DNA from: Rhodospirillaceae bacterium
Lineage (GTDB): Bacteria; Pseudomonadota; Alphaproteobacteria; Rhodospirillales; Rhodospirillaceae
Direction: 5' to 3'
Length of the DNA: 64,000 nucleotides
NCBI GenBank assembly: GCA_029245025.1
Contig: JAQWQC010000006.1
Location: forward strand, 372,001 to 436,000
Shown here: positions 55,106-63,596 of the stretch, one piece after another
Layout of the letters: the number at the start of each line of letters is the position of its first letter
Position numbering within the stretch: position 1 is the first letter of the stretch
The notes under the pieces: model-generated
Seen by the model: only the letters and a program-made list of their open reading frames with translations
The model's database searches: none
What the model was told of the DNA's origin: nothing
Program-made: the position numbers and the translations under genes

Positions 55106-55198
55106 TGCGGGTATCCCCAGGCTGATAAAACAAGGCTAAAACTATGACATGGCGGCCCCGGTCTTGACAGGGTCGCGTGGGTGCGGTCCAAACAGATC

Positions 55199-55708
55199 AT
55201 GCGTTTAATTGTGACACTCGGTCTTTGTATCGGTCTTGCGGCCTGTGGCTTTACACCCATGTATGGGTCTCAGGGCGTGGCTAATTCGCCCTCTGTGGCT
55301 GCCAGTCTCGCACAAGTGGATATCCGGCCTATCGCGGAACGGCGTGGCATGATTCTGCGTCAGCAACTCACCGAAAAGCTTCGACCCAGCGGCCTATCCG
55401 GGTCCCGTTATGACTTGCAGGTGCGTCTTGCGGCACAGACCCAGGAACTCGGCGTGCGTAAGGACTCTACAACGTCCCGTGCCAATTTGATCCTGACCGC
55501 GAATTATACTCTGTGGGATGGGACCACACGCCTCAGCCGCGACCGGGTCCGAGTTGTGGTGTCTTATAATATCCTTGATGATCAATACTCTACGATCACC
55601 TCGGAGCGTGATGCTGAAAGTCGGGCGCTCCGGCAAATCAGCGACGAGATCCGCACCCGTCTCGCAGTCTATTTTGAACGCGCCTCCAAACAACAAGCTG
55701 CGCGGTAA
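55199..55708 (+). CDS. lptE: LPS-assembly lipoprotein LptE
   Basis: LptE plugs the LptD barrel and helps place LPS in the outer membrane. From the ATG at 55199 the product has 169 residues with a lipobox GLAAC followed by GFTPMYG, the family hallmark. The body shows RRGMILRQQLTEKLRPSG and the strand TANYTLWDGTTRLSR. It precedes holA, the usual neighbour. A GTG at 55181 would extend the signal peptide by six residues. Confidence 0.9.
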   Translation: MRLIVTLGLCIGLAACGFTPMYGSQGVANSPSVAASLAQVDIRPIAERRGMILRQQLTEKLRPSGLSGSRYDLQVRLAAQTQELGVRKDSTTSRANLILTANYTLWDGTTRLSRDRVRVVVSYNILDDQYSTITSERDAESRALRQISDEIRTRLAVYFERASKQQAAR

Positions 55709-55741
55709 GTCTCTAGTGTCGGCGATGCGGAGAACGGTTGA

Positions 55742-56770
55742 ATGGTAAAGGTTCAGGCGGGTCGCGCAGACGCCTTCGCCAAGTCGCCGGATACAAAAGC
55801 ACAAGCGATCTTGGTGTACGGCCCTGACTCTGGCCTGGTGCGGGAGAGGGTTGAAGCCCTAAAGAAGTTTGTTTTAACAGACGATGCAGACCCTTTTCGT
55901 CTGGCCGACTTAGATTCTGCGACTTTGAAAGCTGATCCAGCCCGTCTTGCTGATGAAGCCGCGGCTATAGCTCTCACCGGTGGGCGCCGTTTCGTTAAGG
56001 TGCGAGATGCGACCGATGGCATCAGTAAAATAGTCGAGGGCTTTCTAGACGATGTTATTGGCGACGCGCTAGTGGTTTTTGTAGGTGGCGATTTAGGACC
56101 ACGGTCGTCGCTGCGTAAACTTTTCGAAGGGACCGACAACGCTGCCGCTCTTCCGTGCTACTCCGACGACTCCCGAGCATTGGAGCAAGTGGTGCGCGAC
56201 GGCCTCAAAGAGGCTAGCCTAACAGCTGAGCCTGATGCTTTAACCTGGTTGGTATCACACATGGGTGGCGACCGCGCCCTCAGTCGCCGCGAGATAGAAA
56301 AACTTGTTCTGTTCAAAGGCGGCGACGGCAGCGAGACGATCACCCTCGACGACGCAATGGCTTGCATCGGTGACACTGCTGCCTTTGATCTAGATGATTT
56401 GGTTTATGCCATGGCTAATGGCGATCAAGCGACAGTACAGCGCGTGTATGGGCGTATGATGGCAGAAGGTACGAGCCCCATTTCTGTAATCACTGCGGCA
56501 TCGCGCCATCTTATGCGATTGCATCAAGTCCAAGGGACTGGCGGGCCCATTGATCAAGCGATGATGAAATTGCGTCCACCGGTATTTTTTAAGCGCAAGG
56601 GTCAGTTCAAATCTCAAGCCGGTCGCTGGACACCCAGGTTATTGGCGCGCGGTTTAGAGGTGCTGACGACTGCTGAGTTGCAAGCCAAGTCGACGGATAT
56701 GCCGGGCCAAGCGTTGATCGAGCGTGCTTTAATGCAAATTGCAACAGCAGCAAAGAGCGCACGGCGATAA
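55742..56770 (+). CDS. holA: DNA polymerase III delta subunit
   Basis: HolA is the clamp-loader wrench subunit. The 342-residue protein shows AILVYGPDSGLVRERVEAL at residues 20-38, DVIGDALVVFVGGDLGPRSS-like strand, a helical third domain with MAEGTSPISVITAASRHL and the C-terminal RPPVFFKRKGQFKSQAGRW and TDMPGQALIERALMQIA. It follows lptE as in most alphaproteobacteria; the block ends here. Confidence 0.94.
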   Translation: MVKVQAGRADAFAKSPDTKAQAILVYGPDSGLVRERVEALKKFVLTDDADPFRLADLDSATLKADPARLADEAAAIALTGGRRFVKVRDATDGISKIVEGFLDDVIGDALVVFVGGDLGPRSSLRKLFEGTDNAAALPCYSDDSRALEQVVRDGLKEASLTAEPDALTWLVSHMGGDRALSRREIEKLVLFKGGDGSETITLDDAMACIGDTAAFDLDDLVYAMANGDQATVQRVYGRMMAEGTSPISVITAASRHLMRLHQVQGTGGPIDQAMMKLRPPVFFKRKGQFKSQAGRWTPRLLARGLEVLTTAELQAKSTDMPGQALIERALMQIATAAKSARR

Positions 56771-56820
56771 AAGCAAAATCCCAAACCCCTGGTCGGGTGA
56801 GGGAATGTGCGACGGTTTGA

Positions 56821-57108
56821 GGCCGTCCAGCCCTGAACAAAACGGTATTCGATAGCCTTAAGCCTGGCGGTGTCTTCGGTATCCTTGATCATGCCGCCCG
56901 GTCCGGCAAAGGGTTTGCAGACGCCCATGAGTGCCATCGCTTTGAAAAATGTACGTTGATTGATGAATTCACGAGCTACTGGTTTGTACTCGATGGGGAA
57001 ACCGACTGCCTTGAGAATGAATTAGATACGCGCGATAAGATTCCTTTCGAGAGAGGCCTGCGCGATCACACCTGTCGGTTTGTCGTTAAGTTCAAGCGCC
57101 CGGTCTAA
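56821..57108 (+). pseudogene. C-terminal remnant of an exported-type methyltransferase (COG4798-like)
   Basis: The 360-base gap between holA and the Rieske gene contains an open frame from 56821 to TAA at 57106-57108 with no start codon. It reads TVFDSLKPGGVFGILDHAAR, then AHECHRFEKCTLIDEF, then RGLRDHTCRFVVKFKRPV. This follows the end pattern of a SAM methyltransferase family: KPGG-x-x-x-x-x-DHRA, an LHR-helix, a D-x-L-x-N-x-x-D segment and D-R-F-V-x-K-F-x-K-P. The N-terminal two thirds including the SAM motif I are missing. It is the best explanation of the gap; chance is unlikely given the ordered match. Confidence 0.55.
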
Positions 57109-57130
57109 GAAGCCCTGCCGAAGCAAACTA

Positions 57131-58264
57131 TTATTCTGCCGCCTGTCGCATTGGCTCGCCTTTGTGAGAGAGGCGCGGGACTTCGGGGAGAACCCAGCCC
57201 TTGGGGTCAAGGCGACGCGCCGGGCTTGGAATCACCGCCGCTTTACGTTCACCATATTCGTCTTGATAGGCCTGCAAATCGACTCCCCAGCCGCGGGCAT
57301 ACAGCTCCTGTCGCTTTTTTCTGAAGGCGACCATCAGGGCATCGGACTCAACAGAAAACTCTTCACGCAAACCCGGAGGCAATTCGACGGGATTAAGATG
57401 GTTCAACACGGCGTGATCTTCGTTGAATATTTGTAGTGCACGTCTTGTGGTGTCACTGTCAAAAAACTTTTGAGTGAAGAAGTTCCGAGATAATTGCCAA
57501 TACGTCATGGTGGTATTTTCATCGATCGGCGTGTTGCAATCGAACAAGGCATTGTTCCAGCCCCGATTCATGTGCAGGCGTAACACCACGGTCATTCCGC
57601 CGATGTGCCACTCTGGCTCGGAAATGACATCGACTTTTTCACGGCGGCCGCGAACGAGTCCCCAAAAGCCTTTATCTGGTGGTGTTGGCATTGTCAGGCG
57701 TGCGCCATAAGACCATTCACCAGGAAACGTTTCGTACTTCTTTATCTCCGGCCAATCTCGATTTCCGAAAGACGGATGGACGAAAGCTGCATGGGCAAAG
57801 TCGCAACCATTCTCTAACACCCGACCGTAATTGGCGTTCCACTTAAACGTCCCGCGCACATTACGACGACCGGGCGCATCGTATTCAGGAAACTCGGGGA
57901 TCGGTGGGCGTTCCTCTTCAGGAATATCTCCGAGGAAAACCCAAACAAATCCATATCTTTCTTGAACGGGATAACTGTCCACGCGCACACGTTTGGGAAT
58001 GCGCACATCAGGGTGTGCCGGGATCTCTGATCCTGACCCATCACCGCGATAGCGCCAGCCGTGATAGGGGCACTCAATGCAGCCGTTGTGCACACGACCG
58101 CGCGACAATGAAGCGCCCCGGTGAATGCAAATATCAGACAAACAATTCAACGTGCCGTTTTCATCGCGGAACAAAACATAATCTTGAGCCAACATGCGCA
58201 CATGATTGGGCTCGACTGTGATTTCGTCTGCAAATCCCGCTACGTACCAGTTGTTCATCAGCAT
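57131..58264 (-). CDS. Rieske-type aromatic ring-hydroxylating oxygenase, large subunit
   Basis: A 377-residue non-heme iron oxygenase. The Rieske [2Fe-2S] ligands are C46-x-H48 and C65-x2-H68 (CIHRG and CPYHGW). The mononuclear iron site lies in ENGCDFAHAAFVHPSFG near residue 152 with the bridging Asp and two His. Substrate is unknown; relatives include vanillate demethylase-type and phenoxy-acid enzymes. No ferredoxin or reductase gene is adjacent, so electron donors must be encoded elsewhere. Confidence 0.88.
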   Translation of the reverse strand: MLMNNWYVAGFADEITVEPNHVRMLAQDYVLFRDENGTLNCLSDICIHRGASLSRGRVHNGCIECPYHGWRYRGDGSGSEIPAHPDVRIPKRVRVDSYPVQERYGFVWVFLGDIPEEERPPIPEFPEYDAPGRRNVRGTFKWNANYGRVLENGCDFAHAAFVHPSFGNRDWPEIKKYETFPGEWSYGARLTMPTPPDKGFWGLVRGRREKVDVISEPEWHIGGMTVVLRLHMNRGWNNALFDCNTPIDENTTMTYWQLSRNFFTQKFFDSDTTRRALQIFNEDHAVLNHLNPVELPPGLREEFSVESDALMVAFRKKRQELYARGWGVDLQAYQDEYGERKAAVIPSPARRLDPKGWVLPEVPRLSHKGEPMRQAAE

Positions 58265-58416
58265 GGTGATTCTTCCCCCTGCAAAACCGTCAAAGAGTTA
58301 GGCTGAGTGTTGATCTGTGTTTTAATCTTGCCACTGTGCACGGATTGGCGGCCACATAAGATTGCTATCGCGGTAAATGACCGCAGCTTGGATGAGATTG
58401 CAGGGTGTGAGTTCCG

Positions 58417-58677
58417 TTAAACCAGAAGGTCCCGGCGTCCACCACGGGCTTTCATCACTTCGGTATGGGCCAAAGTATCGTCAGACTCATAGGTTTCTGT
58501 GTTACCCAGATTGGCACGTGCTTCATCAATGGCTGGGGCCCCAGTGACGGTTTTTGCCAGCCGGTCGTGTTCGTTGCGAACAGCTTCAGCATGGCGCAAT
58601 GGCAGGGCGATAGCCTTGCTGGCTGACAAAATTGAAGCCTTGCGTGTGGCAGAGGAAATACCTGATATGCTGGTCAT
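58417..58677 (-). CDS. Small hypothetical protein
   Basis: An 86-residue frame from ATG at 58677. It starts SISGISSATRKASILSASKA, an Ala/Ser-rich helical stretch, and continues with charged helices (HAEAVRNEHDRLAKTVTG). No signal, domain or ribosome site is recognised. It lies alone in the 496-base gap between the Rieske gene and the tannase-family gene; the remainder of that gap shows nothing else of note. It may be real because no other frame is better, but support is weak. Confidence 0.3.
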   Translation of the reverse strand: MTSISGISSATRKASILSASKAIALPLRHAEAVRNEHDRLAKTVTGAPAIDEARANLGNTETYESDDTLAHTEVMKARGGRRDLLV

Positions 58678-58760
58678 GAATACACTATAAGCACTACATT
58701 ACCTTCAGAGCAGGCGTTATGGGGGTAATCGAGGGCTAACCAAGCGAGAGCTGGGAATTA

Positions 58761-60383
58761 TTGATGAAATCTAACGCGCTTAGCCTCTTTTCCGTAATCG
58801 TTTTATGTCTTGTGACGGCTTCAAGTGAGGGTCGCGCCGACGCTCCGTCCTGCAAAGATTTGGCGGGTCTCAGTCTGTCGGCCCTGCCCGACGCGCCGAC
58901 GCAAATCACTGGCACTCGTTTTGTTGCCGCTGCTGACGGGTTGCCAGCTTACTGTGAGGTCATTGGCTATACCGCACCACAAGTCGGTCTCCATATCCGA
59001 CTGCCAGAACAATGGAGTGGCCGGTTCCATATGGAAGGCTGCGGCACCATGTGTGGCGTGCGTATCATCGAGAACGCTGACGACCCGTTGTCGCGCGGCA
59101 CTGCTGTCGCAACAACCGACATGGGCCGCTCGGCGCCTGTGGCCACAGCTGAGTGGACCGGCGATCGACCCGACTACAACACAATCATGCGCTCGGGTGA
59201 GTGGGCCTATAACAACACGGAACAGGAATTGGATTTCGCTTATCGCGGTACCCATAAAGCTGTTTTGGCGTCGAAGGCAATTGTTGCTGCCTACTACGGA
59301 GCCGGTATTGATTACGCCTATTGGCGGGGCTGCTCTACCGGTGGGCGGCAAGGTCTCATGTTGGCGCAACGATTTCCTTGGCACTTTGACGGCATTGTCG
59401 CAGGCGCTCCGGCGGGAATCCAACCGGCCTACATCAATATTTTTTGGCGCACGCTCACCAACATTGCAGAAGACGGTCGCGCCATACTTGGCCAGAGCCA
59501 AATTCCCGCCGTCCATGATGAAGTGATGAAGCAATGCGACAGTTCGGATGGGCTTGTCGATGGTGTCATTGATGATCCGTTTGCCTGTGCGCCAAATCTT
59601 TCTGTTCTGAAATGCGCGGACGGTGCGTCGTCAAATCAGTGCTTGTCCGACGATCAGATTGCTGTGGTCGAGCGACTTTACAACGGGGCTTTCTTATCCG
59701 AGGGACTGCGTGTCAGTTGGGGTGTTCCCAAGGGCGGCGAGTTGGGTCTCATGCGGTACATTCTCATCGAAGCGGGTGAAGTCGGGACATTCGAGCCTAT
59801 GGCCCAGGACCGCCTGCGCTACACTTGGTTTGATTATGATCCCGGCCCCACCTATGACGCCCGCACATTTGATCTCGATCGTGACTACCCACGCTTGTTC
59901 ACGCGGGGATTTCTGCCGGCGCCAAACAATCCTGACGTCACAGATTTTAAACGCCGGGGTGGAAAGTTGATCACCTATCAAGGTCTCAACGACATGTTAA
60001 ATGCTGAGCCGCTTATTGAGTACGTTAAAAAAGTCGAGCGGGTTGTTGGCGGAGAAAAAGAAGCCGATGAATTTTTGAGGTTGTATCTCGTGCCGGGCAT
60101 GAACCACTGCCGCGGTGGGCCCGGTGTCGATACTTTTGATTGGGTCTCAGAAATTCAGGCCTGGGTAGAAGAGGATAAAGCCCCCGGAACAGTGATTGGC
60201 TATCGCCGCGATGGCGATATTTCTATGCCTGGGGCAAAGGCGTGGCCCCCAATAGCCAGAACCGTTACTAAAACTCGCCCGGTATACGATTATCCCTATT
60301 CGGCGCGCTACACAGGACAGGGTGATGTCACGGATGCTGCAAACTTTGAGCCTAAACCGCTTAGTTTTAGGGCGCAGCCATGA
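58761..60383 (+). CDS. Exported tannase/feruloyl esterase-family hydrolase
   Basis: A 540-residue alpha/beta hydrolase with a signal peptide (LSLFSVIVLCLVTASSEGRA). The nucleophile elbow is GCSTGGRQGL with Ser192, and the catalytic His is His449 in MNHCRGG. Cys191 and Cys450 flank them as in the CS-D-HC motif of tannases and feruloyl esterases, where a disulfide links the catalytic Ser and His. A ligand-type DGLVDGVIDDP segment matches the family's calcium loop. It should cleave esters of phenolic acids outside the cytoplasm. A VOC gene overlaps by four bases. Confidence 0.88.
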   Translation: MMKSNALSLFSVIVLCLVTASSEGRADAPSCKDLAGLSLSALPDAPTQITGTRFVAAADGLPAYCEVIGYTAPQVGLHIRLPEQWSGRFHMEGCGTMCGVRIIENADDPLSRGTAVATTDMGRSAPVATAEWTGDRPDYNTIMRSGEWAYNNTEQELDFAYRGTHKAVLASKAIVAAYYGAGIDYAYWRGCSTGGRQGLMLAQRFPWHFDGIVAGAPAGIQPAYINIFWRTLTNIAEDGRAILGQSQIPAVHDEVMKQCDSSDGLVDGVIDDPFACAPNLSVLKCADGASSNQCLSDDQIAVVERLYNGAFLSEGLRVSWGVPKGGELGLMRYILIEAGEVGTFEPMAQDRLRYTWFDYDPGPTYDARTFDLDRDYPRLFTRGFLPAPNNPDVTDFKRRGGKLITYQGLNDMLNAEPLIEYVKKVERVVGGEKEADEFLRLYLVPGMNHCRGGPGVDTFDWVSEIQAWVEEDKAPGTVIGYRRDGDISMPGAKAWPPIARTVTKTRPVYDYPYSARYTGQGDVTDAANFEPKPLSFRAQP

Positions 60384-60940
60384 TTCGATTATTTTCTCTT
60401 TTAACAGCCGTTATCGTTTATTGGAGCGATCCTGCTATGACCCAAGAACCAGATTTTCCTGATGGCTTTATTGTGTCGCCGCTCATGCGTTCAACACATT
60501 TCGTGCGCGACTTGGGTGAGTCCCTAAGGCTCTACCAGGATATTCTTGGTCTGCGGCCCCGTGCTGAACGCACTTTGGAAGGAGACCGAGCGGATGAGGT
60601 TCTTGGCACCACAGGAAAGCCGGTTCGGGTTTCTATTCTACAATCTGGCGACCTGGTTTACGCCAACATCGGTTTATTTCAATTTGTCGAAGATGACCCT
60701 CCCCCGCGCCCTGAGCCGCGCACGTATGCCCAAACCGGGGATGCGGCCGTTGTATTTCTAACCAGCGATATTTTTGGCATTTATGACAAGGTCAAAGCTG
60801 CCGGTTACCCAATCGTTTCGCCACCTATGATCCTATTCCCCGAAGAGGGCTCAGACACGCAGTCATACGAAATGTTGTTTTTTGATCATGACGGAATTGG
60901 TGTGAATTTGATCCAGCGAAATGTTCCAAATCTTAACTAA
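60380..60940 (+). CDS. Exported VOC/glyoxalase-family protein
   Basis: A 186-residue protein translationally coupled to the tannase-family gene (four-base overlap). The start RLFSLLTAVIVYWSDPAM is a short signal-like segment. One VOC domain follows: MRSTHFVRDLGESLRLYQDI near residue 38, then GIYDKVKAAGYPIVSPP and FFDHDGIGVNLIQ, where the family places a C-terminal metal ligand. It probably processes a product of the esterase or protects against it. Substrate unknown. Confidence 0.75.
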   Translation: MIRLFSLLTAVIVYWSDPAMTQEPDFPDGFIVSPLMRSTHFVRDLGESLRLYQDILGLRPRAERTLEGDRADEVLGTTGKPVRVSILQSGDLVYANIGLFQFVEDDPPPRPEPRTYAQTGDAAVVFLTSDIFGIYDKVKAAGYPIVSPPMILFPEEGSDTQSYEMLFFDHDGIGVNLIQRNVPNLN

Positions 60941-60976
60941 GTTTAGTTGGCATCAATGTCTTAGTCCGATGATTCA

Positions 60977-61393
60977 CTAAAAGCGCAGGCGCAAGAAAAA
61001 AGAGAGCGCCCCTTCCTGCGCTCGGGCGGAGAGAGTGGGCCGCACTTTATCATATTGCCCGATTTGAAGAGCCGACGCCGTGTGCCGACGCCATTGAGAG
61101 CTTCACCAGTGACCATCTGGAGGGCCTTGGTCCGGCTGATTACGGGTCCAGCGGCCCAATTTAATTGAAATGTGGTTGGACGGCGCCGAGTCGAAAAAGA
61201 CCCTACTTCCGTCCAGGGCTGGATTTAGAGGCGTTGCACTACCTCCCAGATATGGTTTTTGGGTCACACTCGCGGTCTGAAACCCATGGTTATGTGGGCC
61301 AAATGTCACAAGCGGACCACTTCGCAAACCTTTAATATTCAAAGGCTTGACCCACCCTGAAGCTGAGGGGCACTTTTCTGAACAGTTAATAGG
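60977..61393 (-). pseudogene. Interrupted frame, possibly a decayed outer-membrane or exported protein
   Basis: The 475-base gap between the VOC gene and the beta-barrel gene has no intact gene. On the minus strand 139 codons are open apart from one TGA at 61103-61105. It reads SASGWVKPLNIKGLRSGPLV near its start and, after the TGA, ALQIGQYDKVRPTLSARAQE and FFLRLRF-stop. The aromatic C-terminus ending in Phe resembles an outer-membrane protein signal. No family was recognised and chance is possible. The opposite strand and the other frames show nothing convincing. Confidence 0.2.
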
Positions 61394-61415
61394 TTAAGGC
61401 TTTAGGCATTTTGTT

Positions 61416-62210
61416 ATGAGCTGGTTTTGGACAGCAGGCAACGGTTCAATCTTGCCTACCGCTTTTGCGGTGGCCGTCTTTCTTGCCGTGTCACCGGCCC
61501 TTGCCACCGACTTTTTCATGGGCGGGGCTTGGGATGCGCTTGACGAAAACGGCCGTGTTCCAACCGAGATTTTTTCACAAACCGACATTGAAGGCCAAGA
61601 ATTGCCCGTGTCCTTTGCGGCCGGCGTGGATGTTGTCACTGATACGGATTTAACCATCGGATACACATTGCCAGCGCTCGCTATATTTGGCCTCGATCTT
61701 GAGGCTTCTAGTGAAACCTGGACGGATAGTTCAGCTTCACTGGCCCAACTGGTGATTGATGAAGAATCCTACGGCAGCTATATAACCTCATTTATGGGTG
61801 GCCAGTTTGGCGTATTCGGTGGCGTCAAAGATGAGCAAAGCGCATTTGCCATGGAACTCACAACGTCGCGCAAGGTTGGGGCGTCAGTTGGCTACGCTGG
61901 TTTCTATGTGCGCGGTGCTTATCAAGACAGCGGACCCGACGGTTTATTGGATGGCCGGCGCGCGTGGCAGGCAGGTTTTGGATACGGCTCGAGCGACTTT
62001 GACGTTCGTTTAACATACGTCGAATCTGCGTTTGTCCAAGGCAGTCCAGCGGAGTTGGAGGGCAAACAGTGGATGATTGGTGGTCTTGTCCAAGTCACAC
62101 CATCGATCTTGCTGAATGCCAATGCCTATATCGTTGATCATGAACTGGCGATGCCAACAGTTGAGCCCCCTGGCACCGGCGCCAGGGTCGGAGTTCAACT
62201 CCGCTTCTAA
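61416..62210 (+). CDS. Porin-like outer-membrane beta-barrel protein
   Basis: A 264-residue protein with a signal peptide (TAFAVAVFLAVSPALATD) and alternating strands in the rest: DLTIGYTLPALAIFGLDLEA, KVGASVGYAGFYVRGAYQDS, WQAGFGYGSSDFDVRLTYVE and ILLNANAYIVDHEL, ending GVQLRF with the terminal Phe expected for BAM recognition. The size is smaller than typical trimeric porins, so it may be a channel with fewer strands. It faces the convergent ThiE-like gene with a four-base overlap. Confidence 0.7.
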   Translation: MSWFWTAGNGSILPTAFAVAVFLAVSPALATDFFMGGAWDALDENGRVPTEIFSQTDIEGQELPVSFAAGVDVVTDTDLTIGYTLPALAIFGLDLEASSETWTDSSASLAQLVIDEESYGSYITSFMGGQFGVFGGVKDEQSAFAMELTTSRKVGASVGYAGFYVRGAYQDSGPDGLLDGRRAWQAGFGYGSSDFDVRLTYVESAFVQGSPAELEGKQWMIGGLVQVTPSILLNANAYIVDHELAMPTVEPPGTGARVGVQLRF

Positions 62211-62779
62211 AAGTTTTCTTGGACCAAACTGATGCCTGCGATACCTGCTGCACCAAGAGAGTTTAGGCGTTGAGAATCTGAGTTTGTGACACCCCCTAAC
62301 GCATAGATAGGCAATCGACTTTGTCGCGCTACGGCGCCAAAGGGAAGAACGCCCAAGGACGGAGCGCCCGCATGGCTCTCCGTAGGTTTGACCGGAGACA
62401 AAAAGACAGCGTCTGCGCCAATAGCTGTAGCGAGCCGTATCCCTCTTGGTCCATGAGCTGATGTGGTGAGCAGTCGGGTACGGGTAGCGTTTAGCAGGGG
62501 TGACACGGCCTCATGCCGCAGCTGACCCTCTGGCATATGCACGCCATTGGCTTTGGTCTCACAGGCAAGACGCCAATCACCAGCTATTAGAAGCACCAAC
62601 CGCCGTGCTTTGCAGACAGTGCTGAGTGCGTGGGCCAATTGGCGACGACGTGGCGATTCATAATGCCGGAGAATAAGGCCCCAGGTCGGCGGAAGAGTTT
62701 GTGCAACGGCTACGGGATCGGGCAAGCGAGTTTCGTCGGTCATTACGAAAACCGATGGAATAGGGGGTCTCATCGTCAT
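62207..62779 (-). CDS. Thiamine-phosphate synthase/TenI-like protein
   Basis: From the ATG at 62779 the product is about 190 residues of the ThiE/TenI TIM-barrel family. Visible are VFVMTDETRLPDPVAVAQTL, the RLACETKANGVHMPEG diphosphate-adjacent loop, LLTTSAHGPRGIRLATAIGA, DAVFLSPVKPTESHAGAPSL and IYALGGVTNSD. The overall pattern resembles proteins annotated as thiamine-phosphate synthase next to yggS in alphaproteobacteria, some of which lack full activity. It is divergent from yggS, and an upstream extension would overlap that gene. Confidence 0.75.
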   Translation of the reverse strand: MTMRPPIPSVFVMTDETRLPDPVAVAQTLPPTWGLILRHYESPRRRQLAHALSTVCKARRLVLLIAGDWRLACETKANGVHMPEGQLRHEAVSPLLNATRTRLLTTSAHGPRGIRLATAIGADAVFLSPVKPTESHAGAPSLGVLPFGAVARQSRLPIYALGGVTNSDSQRLNSLGAAGIAGISLVQENF

Positions 62780-62876
62780 CGCTGAACACTTGCCAGACCT
62801 AGCGTCAGCTGCCCGGTGCAATGGTGGCGACTTGAATGGCCTACTATATCTGTGCCTGGTGTCATTGTTCCATCTT

Positions 62877-63596
62877 ATGCGAGGTTACCCTGCTGTGTCT
62901 GTCCCACTCGATCAGGAGCAATCTGTGCGCATTGCCGATAATTTGGAAGCAATTCAACAACGTGTGGCCAAAGCCGCGTTGCGCGCAGGTCGTGAGGCGA
63001 AAGGTGTGAGCCTGACCGCCGTCTCAAAAATACACTCAGCAGACAGTGTACGTGCAGCTTTGGAGACCGGCCATCGTGTCTATGGCGAAAACAGGGTGCA
63101 GGAAGCAGCACAGAAATGGCCGCCCCTTAAGGCAGATTTTCCTGATGCCAGTATTCATCTCATTGGCCCATTGCAAACCAATAAAGTGCGTGATGCTGTC
63201 GCCTTGTTTGATGTCATTGAAACCGTCGATCGCCCCAAACTTGCCGCTGCCATAGCTGAAGAGATGGAAAAGCAGTCCCGGCACTTACCCTGTTTCATTC
63301 AGATCAATACAGGGGAGGAATCACAGAAAGCAGGCGTCATGCCAGCGGAGAGCGACAATTTTATTGCGGAGTGCCGCAATAACTACGGACTAAATGTCTC
63401 TGGCCTTATGTGTATCCCGCCTCAAGATGAAGAGCCAGCGCTGCACTTTGCGTTCTTGCGCGAGATCGCAAATCGTAATGGGGTAGCTGGATTAAGTATG
63501 GGAATGTCGGCTGATTTCGAAACAGCAGTTGAACTCGGCGCTACCCACATCCGTCTCGGAAGGGCCGTTTTTGGCGAGCGCCCTATAGTCAGCTAG
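62877..63596 (+). CDS. yggS: PLP homeostasis protein (YggS/PLPBP family)
   Basis: A PLP-binding protein without known catalysis that keeps free pyridoxal phosphate in balance. The ATG at 62877 gives 239 residues, close to E. coli YggS. Motifs are VSLTAVSKIHSADSVRAALE with the PLP-binding Lys, YGENRVQEAAQKWP, IHLIGPLQTNKVRDAV, IQINTGEESQKAG, and SMGMSADFETAVELGATHIR with the phosphate loop. The 3' end overlaps the L,D-transpeptidase gene by eight bases. Confidence 0.92.
   Translation: MRGYPAVSVPLDQEQSVRIADNLEAIQQRVAKAALRAGREAKGVSLTAVSKIHSADSVRAALETGHRVYGENRVQEAAQKWPPLKADFPDASIHLIGPLQTNKVRDAVALFDVIETVDRPKLAAAIAEEMEKQSRHLPCFIQINTGEESQKAGVMPAESDNFIAECRNNYGLNVSGLMCIPPQDEEPALHFAFLREIANRNGVAGLSMGMSADFETAVELGATHIRLGRAVFGERPIVS

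Noticed and set aside
58821-59534. 237-codon minus-strand and 233-codon plus-strand frames inside the tannase-family gene
   Set aside because: Both are alternative frames of a clearly coding sequence with intact catalytic motifs and have no recognisable domains.
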